Assembly (NCBI RefSeq): GCF_024139115.2
Contig: NW_026943205.1
Location: forward strand, 806,001 to 870,000
Length of the DNA: 64,000 nt
Direction of reading: 5' to 3'
Source of the DNA: Armigeres subalbatus
Taxonomy: Eukaryota; Arthropoda; Insecta; Diptera; Culicidae
In this document: piece after piece, positions 24,213-34,660 of the stretch
How the letters are laid out: every line of letters starts with the position of its first letter
Numbering within the stretch: the stretch's first letter is position 1
Made by a program: the position numbers and the translations under genes
The notes under the pieces: generated by a model
Databases searched by the model: none
Told to the model about the DNA's origin: nothing
Seen by the model: the letters and a program-made list of their open reading frames with translations, nothing else

Positions 24213-25148
24213 GACTAGATATAGAATCGTAGTTTATTCCGAGTTCGCAAGACGTACTGCTGATCCGTTTTTTGGGTTGGGTTCGAATGGTCGGACAGAA
24301 ATTCCTTCCGGCCAATACCATGAGTCGCTGACTTCACTAGTTGCAGATTTAGGTACAGTCACTTTAAAGGACACGAAAGACAAATCGTTGATGTGCTTTC
24401 CACGAGGAACGAGCTTTGTCACTTTTACAACGGATGAACTGGTGTTGGAGATATCCATTACGTACTTCTTCACGTCTTCTTCATTTTGGTCAGGTTTGAA
24501 GGGAGTAACGTAGAAGGACTCCACATCGTCAGTGGCAGCGTCACTGTTCGCCACTTTCAACATCACGCGATTCGCATCATTGTTGATGGAAGATGCAGAT
24601 CTTACTTGAGCAGCGGAATGCCTAGAAGATGTTTCTCCAGCACTCATAACACTTCAAGCTATCTGAACAGATCGCCAACCAGGGTTCGAATGAGGGACAG
24701 TATTGGTAGTGGGAGCAGGGGTGGAGACGTTGATCCGTGGTTTCTTTGACAGTACTGTTTGAGAGCTGGACGGTTGATGGGCAACGATCTGAACCCATTT
24801 GTTGTTGGAACCAATAACATTTTTTTCCGGAATGTAAGCAATGGATCTGTTGATCTCATCTAGGAAGGAGGTCTCTCCACAGGATCTAGATATGTTTATC
24901 GGGTCATCCAAAACGTCGTCTAAGTTGAGCTCATCGATACTCTGGAGGAATGTGGTTTGATCGGTAACATTCATTGGTTTGGAGAGCTGGGATCCGTACA
25001 TTGTCTTATTGATTCTTCGTAGATTTTCACCGTAGTTACCAAGCCGGGTGTCCATCGAATCGGTACGAATAAGTAATTCTCGCAAGGCTCTCATGATTGT
25101 CTTTACACGATCGTAAAGCGGAATCAAAATTGAGGCGGCATGATTCAC
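24200..25148 (-). pseudogene. CR1/L2-like ORF1, interrupted by a stop
   Basis: The first part (24654-25148, 164 residues) begins MNHAASILIPLYDRVKTIMR and ends at a TAG after WRSVQIA. The second part continues in another frame from 24647 with a conserved FYVTPFKPDQNEEDVKKYV block and ends near SWYWPEGISVRPFEPNPKN. The latter pattern is typical of the nucleic-acid-binding ORF1 proteins of L2/CR1-like LINEs. A duplicated segment follows at the ORF1-ORF2 junction. Confidence 0.75.
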
Positions 25149-25159
25149 AAAACCAGATT

Positions 25160-26004
25160 AATCAAATGTTAGCTACAAATGCTGCAATGCTTCCACGAAG
25201 CCTGCGGCCTCTTCCGGGTTCTCTACTAAATATTATCTTCACTTGACGTTCTTCCGGCATACGAACAACGTGACCAGCCCACCGTAGTCTGCCGTGTTGT
25301 ATAAGCTTAATAATATCCAGCCCTTTATACACCTGGTATAATTCGTGGTTCATGCGACGCCACCAGATACCGTTCTCCTGATTACCGCCGAGTATTTTCC
25401 GCAGCCCTTATTACGCCCAAACATTCCGAAAGCTCTCCGATCAGCCTCCTTTAACGTCCATGTTTCATGACCGTATAAAGCCACCGGAAGAATCAGAGTA
25501 GTATACAGCGCGAGTTTTGTTTTCGTTTGCAGACTACGTGACTTATGCTGGTTACAAAGTCCGTAATAAGCCCTATTTGCAGCTGAAATACGCCTTTTCA
25601 CCTCGCGGGTAACATCATTATCGCACGTCGCTAATGTTCCAAGATACACAAATTCTTCTACCACTTCAAATTTTTCACCATCCAGCACCATTTCGCTACC
25701 CCCACCACTAATGAACCCACGTTGATTGCCAGCGACCATGTACTTCGTTTTGTTGGTATTGATCGTGAGTCCAATCCTCGCTGTCTCCCTCTTAAAAGGT
25801 ACAAAAGCCTCTTCCACGGCACGGCAATCAATCCCGATAATTAATACCGTTATCGTCCGCAATTCCCAGGAGCATATGCGATCTTGTGATAATGGTACCG
25901 CTTCTTTGCACACCAGCAGTAGAACAGTAGATTCGAGAGTGCATTACCCTGCTTTAATCCATCTAAGGTAACAAATGACGTCGATATTTCATTCGCAACC
26001 CTTA
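25160..26004 (-). mobile_element. RTE LINE family 2, second copy
   Basis: This matches 4664-5590. The - strand frame at 25350-25913 contains GLTINTNKTKYMVAGNQRG, EKFEVVEEFVYLGTLATC, an ISAANRAYYGLCNQHKS segment and YGHETWTLKEADRR. The last block (25162-25353) reads RLRWAGHVVRMPEERQVK. At 25964-25965 it is intact across the site where the other copy carries the TA element. It is then interrupted at 26002-26004 by the Harbinger-type MITE and resumes briefly at 26412-26428. Confidence 0.87.
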
Positions 26005-26411
26005 TGGAACGTACACACGGTCAAGCAGTTTGACCAACATTGTCTCCACCTCTTGTATATTCAAACATCCATCAAGTTTTATCAACAGCGAGCGACACGA
26101 ACAATCAATTTATTCGACCAACGATATCACACACGAACGACCGAAGCGTAACTTGAGCACCAACCATCAAAAAATATATGGGGGTTTGTGCAACTTCACT
26201 ACAAATGCTCAAACATGTTCGGCGAACCTTGACTCCACCCCCGACAACTGAAACCAAAATCAAACCGTTTTATTTTTTTACAACCGAGCCGCCAACTGTC
26301 AAATTGTTGTTCGAACAACTTCACACACGTTCAAACAAAGCAGCAACCGAAGCGTTTTCTTGGGGGTGGAGTCAATGTTCGTCGAACTGCTTGACTGGTG
26401 TGTACGTTGCA
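26005..26411. mobile_element. Harbinger-type MITE, copy 2
   Basis: A 407-bp relative of the element at 12444-12834, flanked by TTA (26002-26004 and 26412-26414) and with the same TGNNACGTACACAC inverted ends. The uninterrupted RTE copy at about 6855-6890 shows a single TTA at this position, confirming the target duplication. Confidence 0.87.
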
Positions 26412-26428
26412 TTACACTTGATTTCGAT

Positions 26429-27179
26429 CTAGAGATGGGCGCTCCGCTCAGGAGCTGTTCGAAAGATTCGCTTCCTTACATTGAGCTGATGAACCATGGA
26501 TCTTTTTTAAAGAACCCCAGCTCAACAGCTCACTTTAAAGTGTAGGTGACTCCACAGCTTGTCCATTTCTAGGATAGGATGTGCCAATTAGTCATTAAAA
26601 ATCGTACCGATTTTGTCATAATCGTACCGGTTGCTGATTGGGTGAAAATGACAATCGATTACTTCGATCGACAGTATCATATTTTCAAAAGGGCAGCTTG
26701 TTGTTACCTTGGCCGTGTTGTTGGGTAATTGAATTGAAATTTATGACAAAATTCAAAAGTTTGTTATTTTTTTTTATTTTTTGGGTAAAATTAATTTATG
26801 CTAGATTGCAAATAATGTATACATGATTCTCAAGAGTTATTCTAATTTAGAACACTCGATTAGAAGCATTATAAACCAACCTTTTACCCATTTCACTGTA
26901 AAACTCATTCAATTCCATGTACACTTTTTTCTGATTGTAAGTAGCATCTTTTATTATGATTGATGGTAGGAATGAACAAGAAAAATGCATTTTTTACATA
27001 TATTATTTATTCAGCTGATTTAGCAAAAAAAAATATTCGGAAGCACTGGCCACCACCTCATCGAAGCAAACAACTGAGGAAAAAACAAGGCAGTTGCAAT
27101 TCAATCATCACATCCTATCCTAGGTCCATTTCAGAATCATTATTCCAACCGAAAACCAGAAAAATTCATGCTGGATTCC
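26429..27179. other. Intron sequence, partly repeat-like
   Basis: At 26430-26550 there is a GAGATGGGCGCTCCGCTC/AAAGAACC-rich block that resembles part of a foldback element, but I cannot find a matching right end. The rest is AT-rich with no recognised feature. Confidence 0.35.
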
Positions 27180-27475
27180 TTTCGGTATCGTTGAGGGGTA
27201 CCCTTGGGAATCTGTGGGGGATATCCTTCATTATCCATGGAGGATTTGCTTTAGAATCTCTCGTTATTTGCTTCGGAATTCCTCCGGAGTCGTTTGAAGA
27301 TTTGTTTCGGAATCGTTCGGAGATTTGCTTCAGAATCCCTTAGATATTTAATTCGGAGTCTCTCGACATTTTGTCTCGGAACCCCTCTGACGATTTGCTT
27401 TCGAAGATTTAGTTCGGATTCCCTCGACGATTTATTTTGGAATTCTTCGCCAAATTGGTTCGGAATCATTCGATA
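27180..27475. repeat. Degenerate tandem repeat of a ~30-bp unit
   Basis: A loose array of units resembling TTTGCTTCGGAATCCCTCG, recurring about every 28-36 bp with many substitutions. It gives spurious open frames on both strands. It lies in the gene 1 intron beside the LINE ORF1 fragment. Confidence 0.7.
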
Positions 27476-27554
27476 TATAAATATAAAAATAACATTAATA
27501 ATAAGATCTTCGGACACACTTCTTTTTCGGTTGTGTTGTTGAACCGGCACTCGA

Positions 27555-27819
27555 AGCAGAGAATTGAGTTCGTCGCTGAGTCGCTGGTGGATGAGACAAA
27601 GCTTCCTTGATTGCGATTGCCACCTCCTCTAGCGTAACATCATCTTTCTTCCGACGATTTGTTTTTTTTTCTCCGGGCGTGCGTTTTCACGTACTTCCGA
27701 CTGTCCTTGGTTTTCTGGTTTCGGATTTTCTTCCGGAACTTCGATAAAGTCTTCATTCATGGTTTCCGACGACATCGCATCTATTTTCGTTTCCAACAAC
27801 TACTCCAGTATATGTAGTA
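27555..27819 (-). pseudogene. LINE ORF1 (gag-like) C-terminal piece
   Basis: On the - strand this reads as a Glu/Lys/Pro-rich tail (MNEDFIEVPEENPKPENQ, then KKDDVTLEEVAIAIKEAL). It is the downstream continuation of the zinc-knuckle ORF1 at 28486-28900, separated from it by the DNA element at 27820-28485. Confidence 0.6.
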
Positions 27820-28485
27820 CCGTGTGGGACCGAAATCCGTACAGCACCGAAATCCGTCCATCTCATGAGATATCAATAAATTGAAGGGGGTTAAAGGTAA
27901 TTAATGTAGAAATAATGTATCTTATCCTGTTCAGATACTTGGCAGTAAGCTTTTAGTGCATAGAAATGGAAAGAAGGCTTTGAAATTAAAACAAGAAAAA
28001 TCAAAAACAAATCGCCGCCCACTAAACGCGGAGTTTTTGCCGCCATTTTGTTTTCGGGTAGAGCATAATTGCACCAAAAGTAACTGTGTTTTATTTGCTA
28101 ATTACGAATCATTAAATAAGATAAGCCGAATACAAATCGAAGGGAACACTTCTCAAGATGCATATCGAACTATTTACAATGGTAGTTTAGTCAATCAGAC
28201 TGCTTCAATTTAAATATTTAGTTCAAAAATAACTGTACGGATTTTGATACTTCGATTCGAAATCCGTCCACGGTGGACGGATTTCGAGTCAGGAGTCGTT
28301 GATTTTATTCATTATTTTATCATGTTTTTCGTAGCTTTTAATGAGTAAATGCGAAACACTTCAAAAGTAGAAGCCTTCATGCTCCTGTGTCAACGACAAA
28401 TGTTTTATTTGCATTCGATTCCTATTTTCTAATAACTTTTTCATATACTAAGGTGCTTAAGTGTACGGATTTCGATGCCCCACGG
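27820..28485. mobile_element. 666-bp TA-flanked DNA element with internal palindrome
   Basis: The ends are inverted: CCGTGTGGGACCGAAATCCG at the left and its near complement at the right (CGGATTTCGATGCCCCACGG). TA occurs on each side (27818-27819 and 28486-28487). It interrupts a LINE ORF1. An internal palindrome at 28257-28287 repeats the GAAATCCGT motif found at the ends. No transposase is present, so it is non-autonomous. Confidence 0.75.
28257..28287. repeat. 31-bp perfect palindrome
   Basis: Two 15-base arms (TCGAAATCCGTCCAC and its exact complement) surround a single central G. The core GAAATCCGT also appears near both ends of the enclosing element, so it may be a transposase-binding motif. 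Confidence 0.9.
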
Positions 28486-28900
28486 TACACTGTCCTTGTT
28501 TTCCTGCCTTCTTCCGTAATAGCTGGGGACAAGAATCCCTCCGATGGCCTACTGCTTGACAAAGAAAGCACGTATCTTTAAGTCCGTCGTAGAAAATTCT
28601 TACTTTCAGGCCGGCTACTTCCATCGATGGAGGAATGCTCTTTTCGATTTCCATAAATACACCACGGACCCAGGTCCAATTCCGAGGGAAACTTTTCACG
28701 GACAACACGATCAAGTTTCCCAAACAATCCGAGCACCTGCGACAATCTTTTGTCCGTAACTTCCGGTGGCAGATCGAATACTCGGACGTACCGCATATTT
28801 GATCCTGCGATTTCCATCAGAACTTCAACCGACTCTCCACTCGAATAAACAAACATCCTCGGGTACATGTTTTTCCTCATCGATCCCTCCACTGCTTACT
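28486..28900 (-). pseudogene. LINE ORF1 with zinc knuckle
   Basis: On the - strand an RNA-binding ORF1 of a non-LTR element is visible in two frames: MRYVRVFDLPPEVTDKRLSQ from about 28800, then WTWVRGVFMEIEKSIPPSM and a CCHC knuckle CFLCQAVGHRRDSC at about 28540. The frame runs into the DNA element at 28485. It belongs to a different LINE family from the CR1/L2-like element. The clade is not assigned. Confidence 0.75.
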
Positions 28901-28913
28901 CTTGTTAGATATG

Positions 28914-29325
28914 AAAAAACCCAAATTAATTCACCGAGTAGTGATACTGCCTTTCTCGCATTTAGGCAAGACACCAACCTTATATGGTGCCAATATGGTT
29001 AATGTACCATTTTCTTTATAATTTTTAAACGCATCGGTCGATCGTTATCAAATTCAATAGTGATCAATTTGTCCCCTGTCGAATGAAACTTGTTGCGAGA
29101 AAATCGGTTGAGGATTACTATATGAAAAGTTGTCTAATGTTTTTCTTAGCTTTTGTGCACACACATACACACATACATACACACGGACAGACAGACATTT
29201 GCTCAGCTCGTCAAGCTGAGTCGATTGGTAACACTATGGGTCTCCGAGGCTTCTATAAAAAGTTCGTTTTCATAGTGAAATGATAGCCTTTCGGTACAAC
29301 TTTGTTGTACGAGAAAGGAAAAAAC
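28914..29325 (+). repeat. Interspersed MITE-like repeat, copy A
   Basis: It begins with an AAAAAACCC run and carries subterminal inverted GCCTTTCTCG and CGAGAAAGG motifs, a CACACATACA-rich segment and the GCTCAGCTCGTCAAGCTGAG palindrome. A close copy in the same orientation is at 30170-30593. It lies in the gene 1 intron, 183 bp before exon 2. Confidence 0.8.
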
Positions 29326-29508
29326 AAATACTGTATAGAGCAAAACTATTCCGTCTGCACCCGACGACGACAACAACTGAACTGGATTGAGAATTTTTGA
29401 AAAGATGCTCAAAATAGAAAAAAAATAAACTTATATTCACTTTCCTTTATTTTCCTCTTTTTTACTTTCTGCGTAATAATTAAACCATTTTATTCCATTC
29501 TCTTCAAG

Positions 29509-29957
29509 GTAACAAAAACGAACTAACGTGCTATACGTGCACCGACAAGAATGGTGTTAAACACGAGGAATGCATGTACCTTTCAGAATCCCGTCAAGTC
29601 TCGGCTCAAGTTAAACCACCACCACCCCCACCTGCAGCAGACTCAACACCTCCAACAGCCGAACCGAAGAAAACTTCACGACGCAAAAAGGTCCAAACGG
29701 ACAGCAGTGCGGAGAAAAAGCCGATATCGCCCAAACTGAAGAGGGTCAATCCGAAGACGACGGGCGAAAATAAGTCAGCCAAGTTACAGTTGGAAGAAGA
29801 CGTGAATGTGCAAGGCGACGAGCTCTCCAAAGGTCTCGAACGGCAGACGGTGAAACGGACCGTCTCGATCAAGAGCCATGTGGATGGAGATGGGTTGGAT
29901 CCGCTGGACGGCGAGCGTGTCGTGCACTACGAACATCACGTTAGTCATCGGCTGTAG
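29509..29957 (+). CDS. Secreted acidic cysteine-module protein, exon 2 (terminal)
   Basis: The acceptor is TTCTCTTCAAG at 29507-29508. The intron is phase 1, and the joined codon is GGT, which keeps the frame open from exon 1. The joined coding sequence is 1674 bases (557 residues plus stop). The exon completes the second cysteine module (C416, C419, C431), whose spacing is the same as the first. The rest is low complexity: a proline run (KPPPPPPAADSTPPTAEPKK), a basic SRRKK patch, then a Lys/Glu/Val-rich tail ending HYEHHVSHRL. No membrane anchor or GPI-type tail is visible, which fits a soluble secreted product. Base composition matches exon 1 and differs from the AT-rich flanks. Confidence 0.85.
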
Positions 29958-30021
29958 GACGAAGTCAATTTCGTGTTTATTACTGTACCTATTTGTTAGT
30001 AGATTGTTTATATTGGGTTGA

Positions 30022-30027
30022 AATAAA
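30022..30027 (+). terminator. Poly(A) signal of gene 1
   Basis: A canonical AATAAA lies 65 bp after the TAG stop, followed by a T-rich stretch at 30038-30065. This gives a short 3' UTR of about 90 bases. Confidence 0.7.
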
Positions 30028-30169
30028 CGTATTCGCCTTTCCTATTCTTCTATTTCCTTATTTTTGCAACGAGAAAAAAATGTCTTATGATCTGGAGTGA
30101 AGTCCAAAAATTTTGAATTTTTATCTAGGCTAGAAATCTGGCCTTCAGAAGGCATCGCTTAATTTACAA

Positions 30170-30593
30170 AAAAAAACCCAGATTAATCCACCTAGCGTTG
30201 GTGATGCCTTTCTCGCATTTAGTTAAGACACCAACCTTATATGGGGTTTATATGGTCCGATGTACCATTTTCTTCATAACTTTTAAACGCAATGACTGAT
30301 CGTTATAAAATTCAATAGTGATCAACAAGGCTTTGTCCCCTGTCGAATGAAACTTGTTGCGAGAAAATCGGTTAAGGATTACTATACGAAAAGTTGTCTA
30401 ATGTTTTTTATAGCTTTTGTGCACACACATACACACATACATACACACGGACAGACAGACATGTGCTCAGCTCGTCAAGCTGAGTCGATTGGTATATAAT
30501 ACTATGGGTCTCAGAGGCTTCTATAAAAAGTTCGTTTTCGGAGTGAAATGATAGCCTTTCGGTACAACTTAGTTGTACGAGAAAGGCAAAAAG
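30170..30593 (+). repeat. Interspersed MITE-like repeat, copy B
   Basis: A close relative of 28914-29325 in the same orientation, with the same subterminal GCCTTTCTCG/CGAGAAAGGC pair, the CACACATACA segment and the GCTCAGCTCGTCAAGCTGAG palindrome. It lies just beyond the gene 1 poly(A) signal. Confidence 0.8.
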
Positions 30594-30650
30594 ATAACCT
30601 ACTACTACTACTATGTACACTAACATTTACATTGAAAATTTGATAACCTA

Positions 30651-31221
30651 CAGTGACCGGCATAATAAAAAGCCCACTCGCCGTTTTTCATACAAAATGG
30701 TCAACTTTGAAGATCTAGATCTCGATTCGTGTGAACCAATTTTACTGATAATTTGACCAGAGCTCAGATATAACTTGAATTTTACTACACCTGAGTTTCG
30801 ACCATATTGATTCATAGGGTAAAAAATTATTGCGGTAATACCAAAATGAATTTTTTGACAAAAATTTATTTTTAAATATCTTGAATTCTATAGGTTGTAG
30901 ACTGATGACTTATTCAGCAAAAACGCGTATTTTGGCAATACAAAAAAGTTTGCGGAACATACTTGTACACTAAGAGTTGTAGTTTTCAAAATATTATAAA
31001 ATCATTTTTTTGCCAAAAAAATCGTTTTGGTATTACCGCGATAATTTTTTACCCTATGAATCAATATGGTCGAAACTTAGGTGTGGTAAAATTCAAGTTA
31101 TATCTGAGCTCTGGTAAAATTTTCAGTAAAATTGGTTAACACGCAATCGAGATCTAGATCTCCAAAGTTGACCATTTTGTATGAAAAACGACAAGTGGGC
31201 TTTTTATTATGCAGGTCACTG
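30651..31221. mobile_element. 571-bp foldback element (Tc1/mariner-type)
   Basis: The arms of roughly 190 bp are inverted copies. The left starts CAGTGACCGGCATAATAAAA and the right ends TTATTATGCAGGTCACTG, each bounded by TA (30649-30650 and 31222-31223). The inner arm ends both carry TTACCGC-containing sequence. No ORF of its own is present. It is inserted near the 3' end of the Jockey element and extends that element's RT frame artificially. Confidence 0.88.
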
Positions 31222-31229
31222 TAGATTGG

Positions 31230-31538
31230 AAAAACCTCCCTTATAGCGGCCTGGTCCGAATGTAGGCAACGGACCCTAAACCTTTCCTTACACTCTCCAA
31301 AGCGCTCGGGTAGAGTTAGTATATCGGCCAGACGGTGACGGACCTCAGAAGTTCGTCTCCTGCGAGGGGTGTTAAGAATAATCCACAGGAACTTGTTTTT
31401 GACCTGTTGAAGTTTGAGGTGAAGGGTCATAGCGCAGCTCCAGACCGGCACGCCATATTCGATCACAGAGAGGATGATTTGCTTGTAGACGGCAAGCTGG
31501 AATGTCCTTGCTGACAGGTAATTGTTGATGATTTTCAC
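31230..31538 (-). pseudogene. Jockey ORF2 C-terminal fragment
   Basis: The segment contains LAVYKQIILSVIEYGVPVWS, then LQQVKNKFLWIILNTPRR and VRHRLADILTLPERF, the C-terminal region of Jockey RTs. The open frame continues to 31098 only because it reads into the foldback element at 30651-31221; those last residues are not LINE protein. Confidence 0.8.
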
Positions 31539-33007
31539 CAGGCAGCTGGGAAGATTGTAGCGTTAGTTTTTACACCAGGCCATCATGCCATACATTCTCG
31601 AACGCCTTCTCGACATCGAGTAAGGCTATGACGGATGTTTTAGAGACAGACTCGTTCCGGCTGATGACGTTGGTAACTCGGGTCAGTTGGTGTACGGTTG
31701 ATCGACCGCGTCGGAAACCGAAATGTTTCTCGAGCAATATGTTGTGGTGTTCGGCAGACTCAAGTAACCGGCTGTGAATCGCCTTTTCAAACAGCTATGA
31801 TAACCCTTAGAGGAGGCTGATGGATGTTGTTCGCAAGCTTGCTGACGGCTGCTTCATGTGGACTGATGATGTTCTCCATCCAAGATTGTGTGAGCTGACG
31901 AAATAACGACCTATTTCGGATGCCTTCTCTGCAGGAGTTATCAAGCGATCGATTGTTGTCTAGTGGGCCGAGGCTTGGATTTAAGAATTTTGGTTAGCTT
32001 CCAGAACGGCTTAACATGGTGGATAATAATTTGAGAGAGCGCGAATCTTATTAGAAAAATCACTATTTCTGAGGTCCGCCATTCTGGCCTGGATAATTTT
32101 GGTCATGCGATTGCATCGGGTCTTAAGCGCAGGCATCCCAGTACGTTGGTACTGCCTGCGAGGGACAGCACAGACGCATCAAATCTTTGGTGAGTGTACC
32201 AATGATTAGGGTGTTGCTTTTTACCTTCCGGGCCTTTGGAACATGCCGCTCACGAGCTAGGGAGAGCGCCTCCTGGATGGCATGCAGCTGCTCATCGACG
32301 TCTTCGGATGACACCAGAAGCCGCTGGTAGTCGATGTTCTTGTCCAAGCACCGTTGAAACCGTAATCAGTCGACTTGGTGATAGTTACGCCGGGTTAGCT
32401 CGTGCCGATTCACCGAAGTTCCAACTTCCGCCACCTCCGGATAGTGGTCTGAGCTGAGCTCAGCGATTTCCTTCAGGAGAAGGAGATTGACGCGGCTTTT
32501 ATCACCGAAACCCATCTGAAGGCTATGGTAAGCGCTTAGGCTGGTGATATTCGATAGAACAAGCTTCATAGGGTGTGGAGTGACAATCGCCTTGAGGAGT
32601 AACATCGCCCACCGCCTGGTGTGGAAGTCACCACCCCCGTCGGAGTCGTCACATTCATCGTGCCTTATTGTCCCACACAAGTCAAAATCGAAGACGGCAC
32701 GTCGGCCGAAAACTACGAAGGGATATAGTCAAGCTCACTCGGCGGCAGGGGCAGTTCATCTTCGCCGACGATCTGGAGGGCCATCTCGAACGTGGATGAT
32801 CACGTCTCCCTGCCGGTCGTCTTTTGCTCGCACTCGTCGAAGCCGTGGTCTTCGCCGTACCGGGTGCGGATATCGTGCGTTCATGAAGCAGAGACAGTTC
32901 ATGCACTGCGTCACGTCACGATGCACAGGCTTGTACTTAGTCCACTCGACGACTGTGCTGTTGATAGTCTTGAGTTGCTTGAGGTGCTTCAGCGTGGTGG
33001 TAGGGAC

Positions 33008-33050
33008 CCTCCTTTAGCCTAGCGGTAAGATGCGCGGCTATAAAGCATGG
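33008..33050 (+). repeat. tRNA-like SINE head fragment
   Basis: The sequence TTTAGCCTAGCGGTAAGATG has a good tRNA A-box, followed by GCGCGGCTATAAAGCATG. Similar tRNA-derived heads occur in mosquito SINEs. No B-box follows, so it is a truncated piece inserted in the Jockey ORF1 region. Confidence 0.4.
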
Positions 33051-33075
33051 GTGTAAAACTGGAACCGTTTCGCAT

Positions 33076-33495
33076 TCAGGTACTCCAGCATCTTATTGAA
33101 GTTCTTAGTTTCACACCCTCGACGCACAGTCGAAAGGTACACTTTAGGCCCCGGGCGATCAGTTTCCGGAGGTCGGGGGAAAGGTCCGACGGGTCCCCTT
33201 TCACGAAAATCGGCGGGCAGTTTTCCTTCTGCTCTGGTAATTTATCCTGGAACAGAGGCTGTTGCTTCTTCCTTTTGTACGTGGTGCCCAGCGAATTGCC
33301 GGCGTCACCATCCTTGAACGAAGAGTACTTGTTGCTCAAAAGAAGCTTTTCTTTTCCCTCGTCAGGAGCAACCTCCCTCGATGGACGCTTTCGCGTTTTA
33401 TTCGCGACCCATGACGGGTCCGTGAGAAAATAATTCCAACGTGATGAATCGCAAACGTAAACACAGTGAACTAGCGAGAAAAAACACACATTCAT
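33076..33495 (-). pseudogene. Jockey ORF1 (gag-like), N-terminal part
   Basis: An open frame of about 139 codons is Lys/Glu-rich at first and ends with PPIFVKGDPSDLSPDLRKLI, followed by ARGLKCTFRLCVEGVKL. This is the conserved segment that precedes the zinc knuckles in Jockey gag-like proteins. The knuckles are not in frame downstream. Confidence 0.65.
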
Positions 33496-33895
33496 ATCGT
33501 TTACTAAAGGGGCAAGGCTTATGGTGTTACTCCATTAGATACAAAAAGCTGCCATTTCCCGCGCGTCATTTTGTTCGAGATTTCGCGGAGACCGGTTTCA
33601 TCGGTGTGGTGATGGCCACTCCGGCAGTCTTGCCGTTCAGCGAGTGAGTCGGCCAGCAGCAGCATCAAGTGAAATTTATTGCACGGTGGTCATCGGTGCG
33701 GTTGCTACAGAAAATTCGTCGTGGCGATGGCGTGAGCAGTGGCATCAGTGGTAGTCACCGATGGTGGAGCGGCGAATTATCTATGGTCGTGCCGGTTGCA
33801 GCACTCGTGAAATTTTTCGCTTCGGTGACGTTTGCAGAACTACGTGGTCGGGAAGCAGCTCTCGCGGGATTCGAACTCTTGAGTGATTGCTGATA

Positions 33896-34476
33896 GTGAT
33901 TGGTGATATTATCGGAATAAAAAAATGTGCTTTTCAGATGCGTATTATTGAGACGAGTAACAAGATAGTTGATCGGAGACGAACTTTCTTCAAACTACAA
34001 AAAAATGCTTGATCCAGGTCATAATCGTATCATAGCGACAGTGTCATTCCTAGCGGAGACCACCGGGTGGTTGCTGCAGACACTTATTGGCGTCTTCATC
34101 GATTTGGCTGACGTTATCGAAAATTAACATTCTATTACAAGATCCTGACTTTGGTTTTGTTGCTATTAGTGGTTTAAAATTTCTTTAGCAATCATCTGCA
34201 GACGGGCACCAATACTGACGCCATAAAATTTTCTTCAGTCATAATGCGAATAAAGTTATTACATGAAGTCCATCTCGGAATCGATTTCATTTTCAATCAT
34301 TAACAGAAACAAAACCAAAAATAAAGTCTGGTGAGAAAATTTCACTTTGTGTCGACGACATCCAAATTGTTGCAGACGCCACATTAGTGAATACATTTCT
34401 GCAGCTATCACCCGCCGAGAGCCGATGCTCTGAACGACACTGACGCCATGATTCCGCTACCGACACCAAACGATTA
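33896..34476. other. Spacer
   Basis: No recognisable coding or repeat feature is seen. Confidence 0.5.
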
Positions 34477-34660
34477 TGCTACGTTTTGACAGGGCAAGTG
34501 AATTGAACAACTCAGTTGAATTCAATTGACTTGCCAAAAGTTGAACATGTTCAACTTTCTTTTCGTTCAAGTGATCTGAATTAGGTAAAGTGTTTACACG
34601 TTCAATTCACGTTCGATTCAAGCGACTTGCTCAATTCACTTGCCTTGTCTAAACGTAGCA
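34477..34660. mobile_element. 184-bp Harbinger-type MITE
   Basis: The terminal inverted repeats start TGCTACGTTTTGACA and end TGTCTAAACGTAGCA, extending inward for about 35 bp (GGCAAGTGAATTGA). TTA is present on both sides (34474-34476 and 34661-34663). It shares the TG..ACGT terminal pattern and TTA target with the larger MITEs at 12444 and 26005 but is otherwise unrelated. Confidence 0.85.

Larger units (their letters stand above)
20822..25157 (-). mobile_element. CR1/L2-like LINE, near full-length, inactive
   Basis: A - strand non-LTR element with ORF1 and ORF2 remnants and a 3' AT-rich microsatellite tail at about 20822-20850. ORF1 lies at about 24200-25148, the endonuclease at about 23000-23701 and the RT at about 20911-22700. 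Its 3' 200 bp match those of the fragment at 1-1020. The endonuclease start (NVGGMNSRIEDYHLAALDQC) is typical of CR1/L2-like elements. The 5' end abuts an RTE piece at 25160. Stops and frameshifts in both ORFs make it non-functional. Confidence 0.88.
31224..33895 (-). mobile_element. Jockey-clade LINE, degraded
   Basis: A - strand element running from a likely 5' leader (about 33500-33895) through ORF1 (33076-33495), endonuclease (about 32370-32700) and linker (32123-32347) to the post-RT C-terminus (31230-31538). The catalytic RT core between about 31540 and 32100 survives only as scattered pieces. The order and content match Jockey-type elements. Numerous frameshifts and deletions make it inactive. 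Confidence 0.75.

Noticed and set aside
23715..24513. Open frames on the + strand with Asp/Gly-rich sequence
   Set aside because: They are antisense to the CR1/L2-like ORF1 and its duplicated junction.
27956..28213. 85-codon + strand frame
   Set aside because: It lies inside the non-autonomous 666-bp DNA element, is low complexity and has no recognisable motif.
29160..29190. CACACATACACACA run as a possible regulatory site
   Set aside because: It is an internal part of a dispersed repeat that occurs again at 30421, not a gene-specific site.
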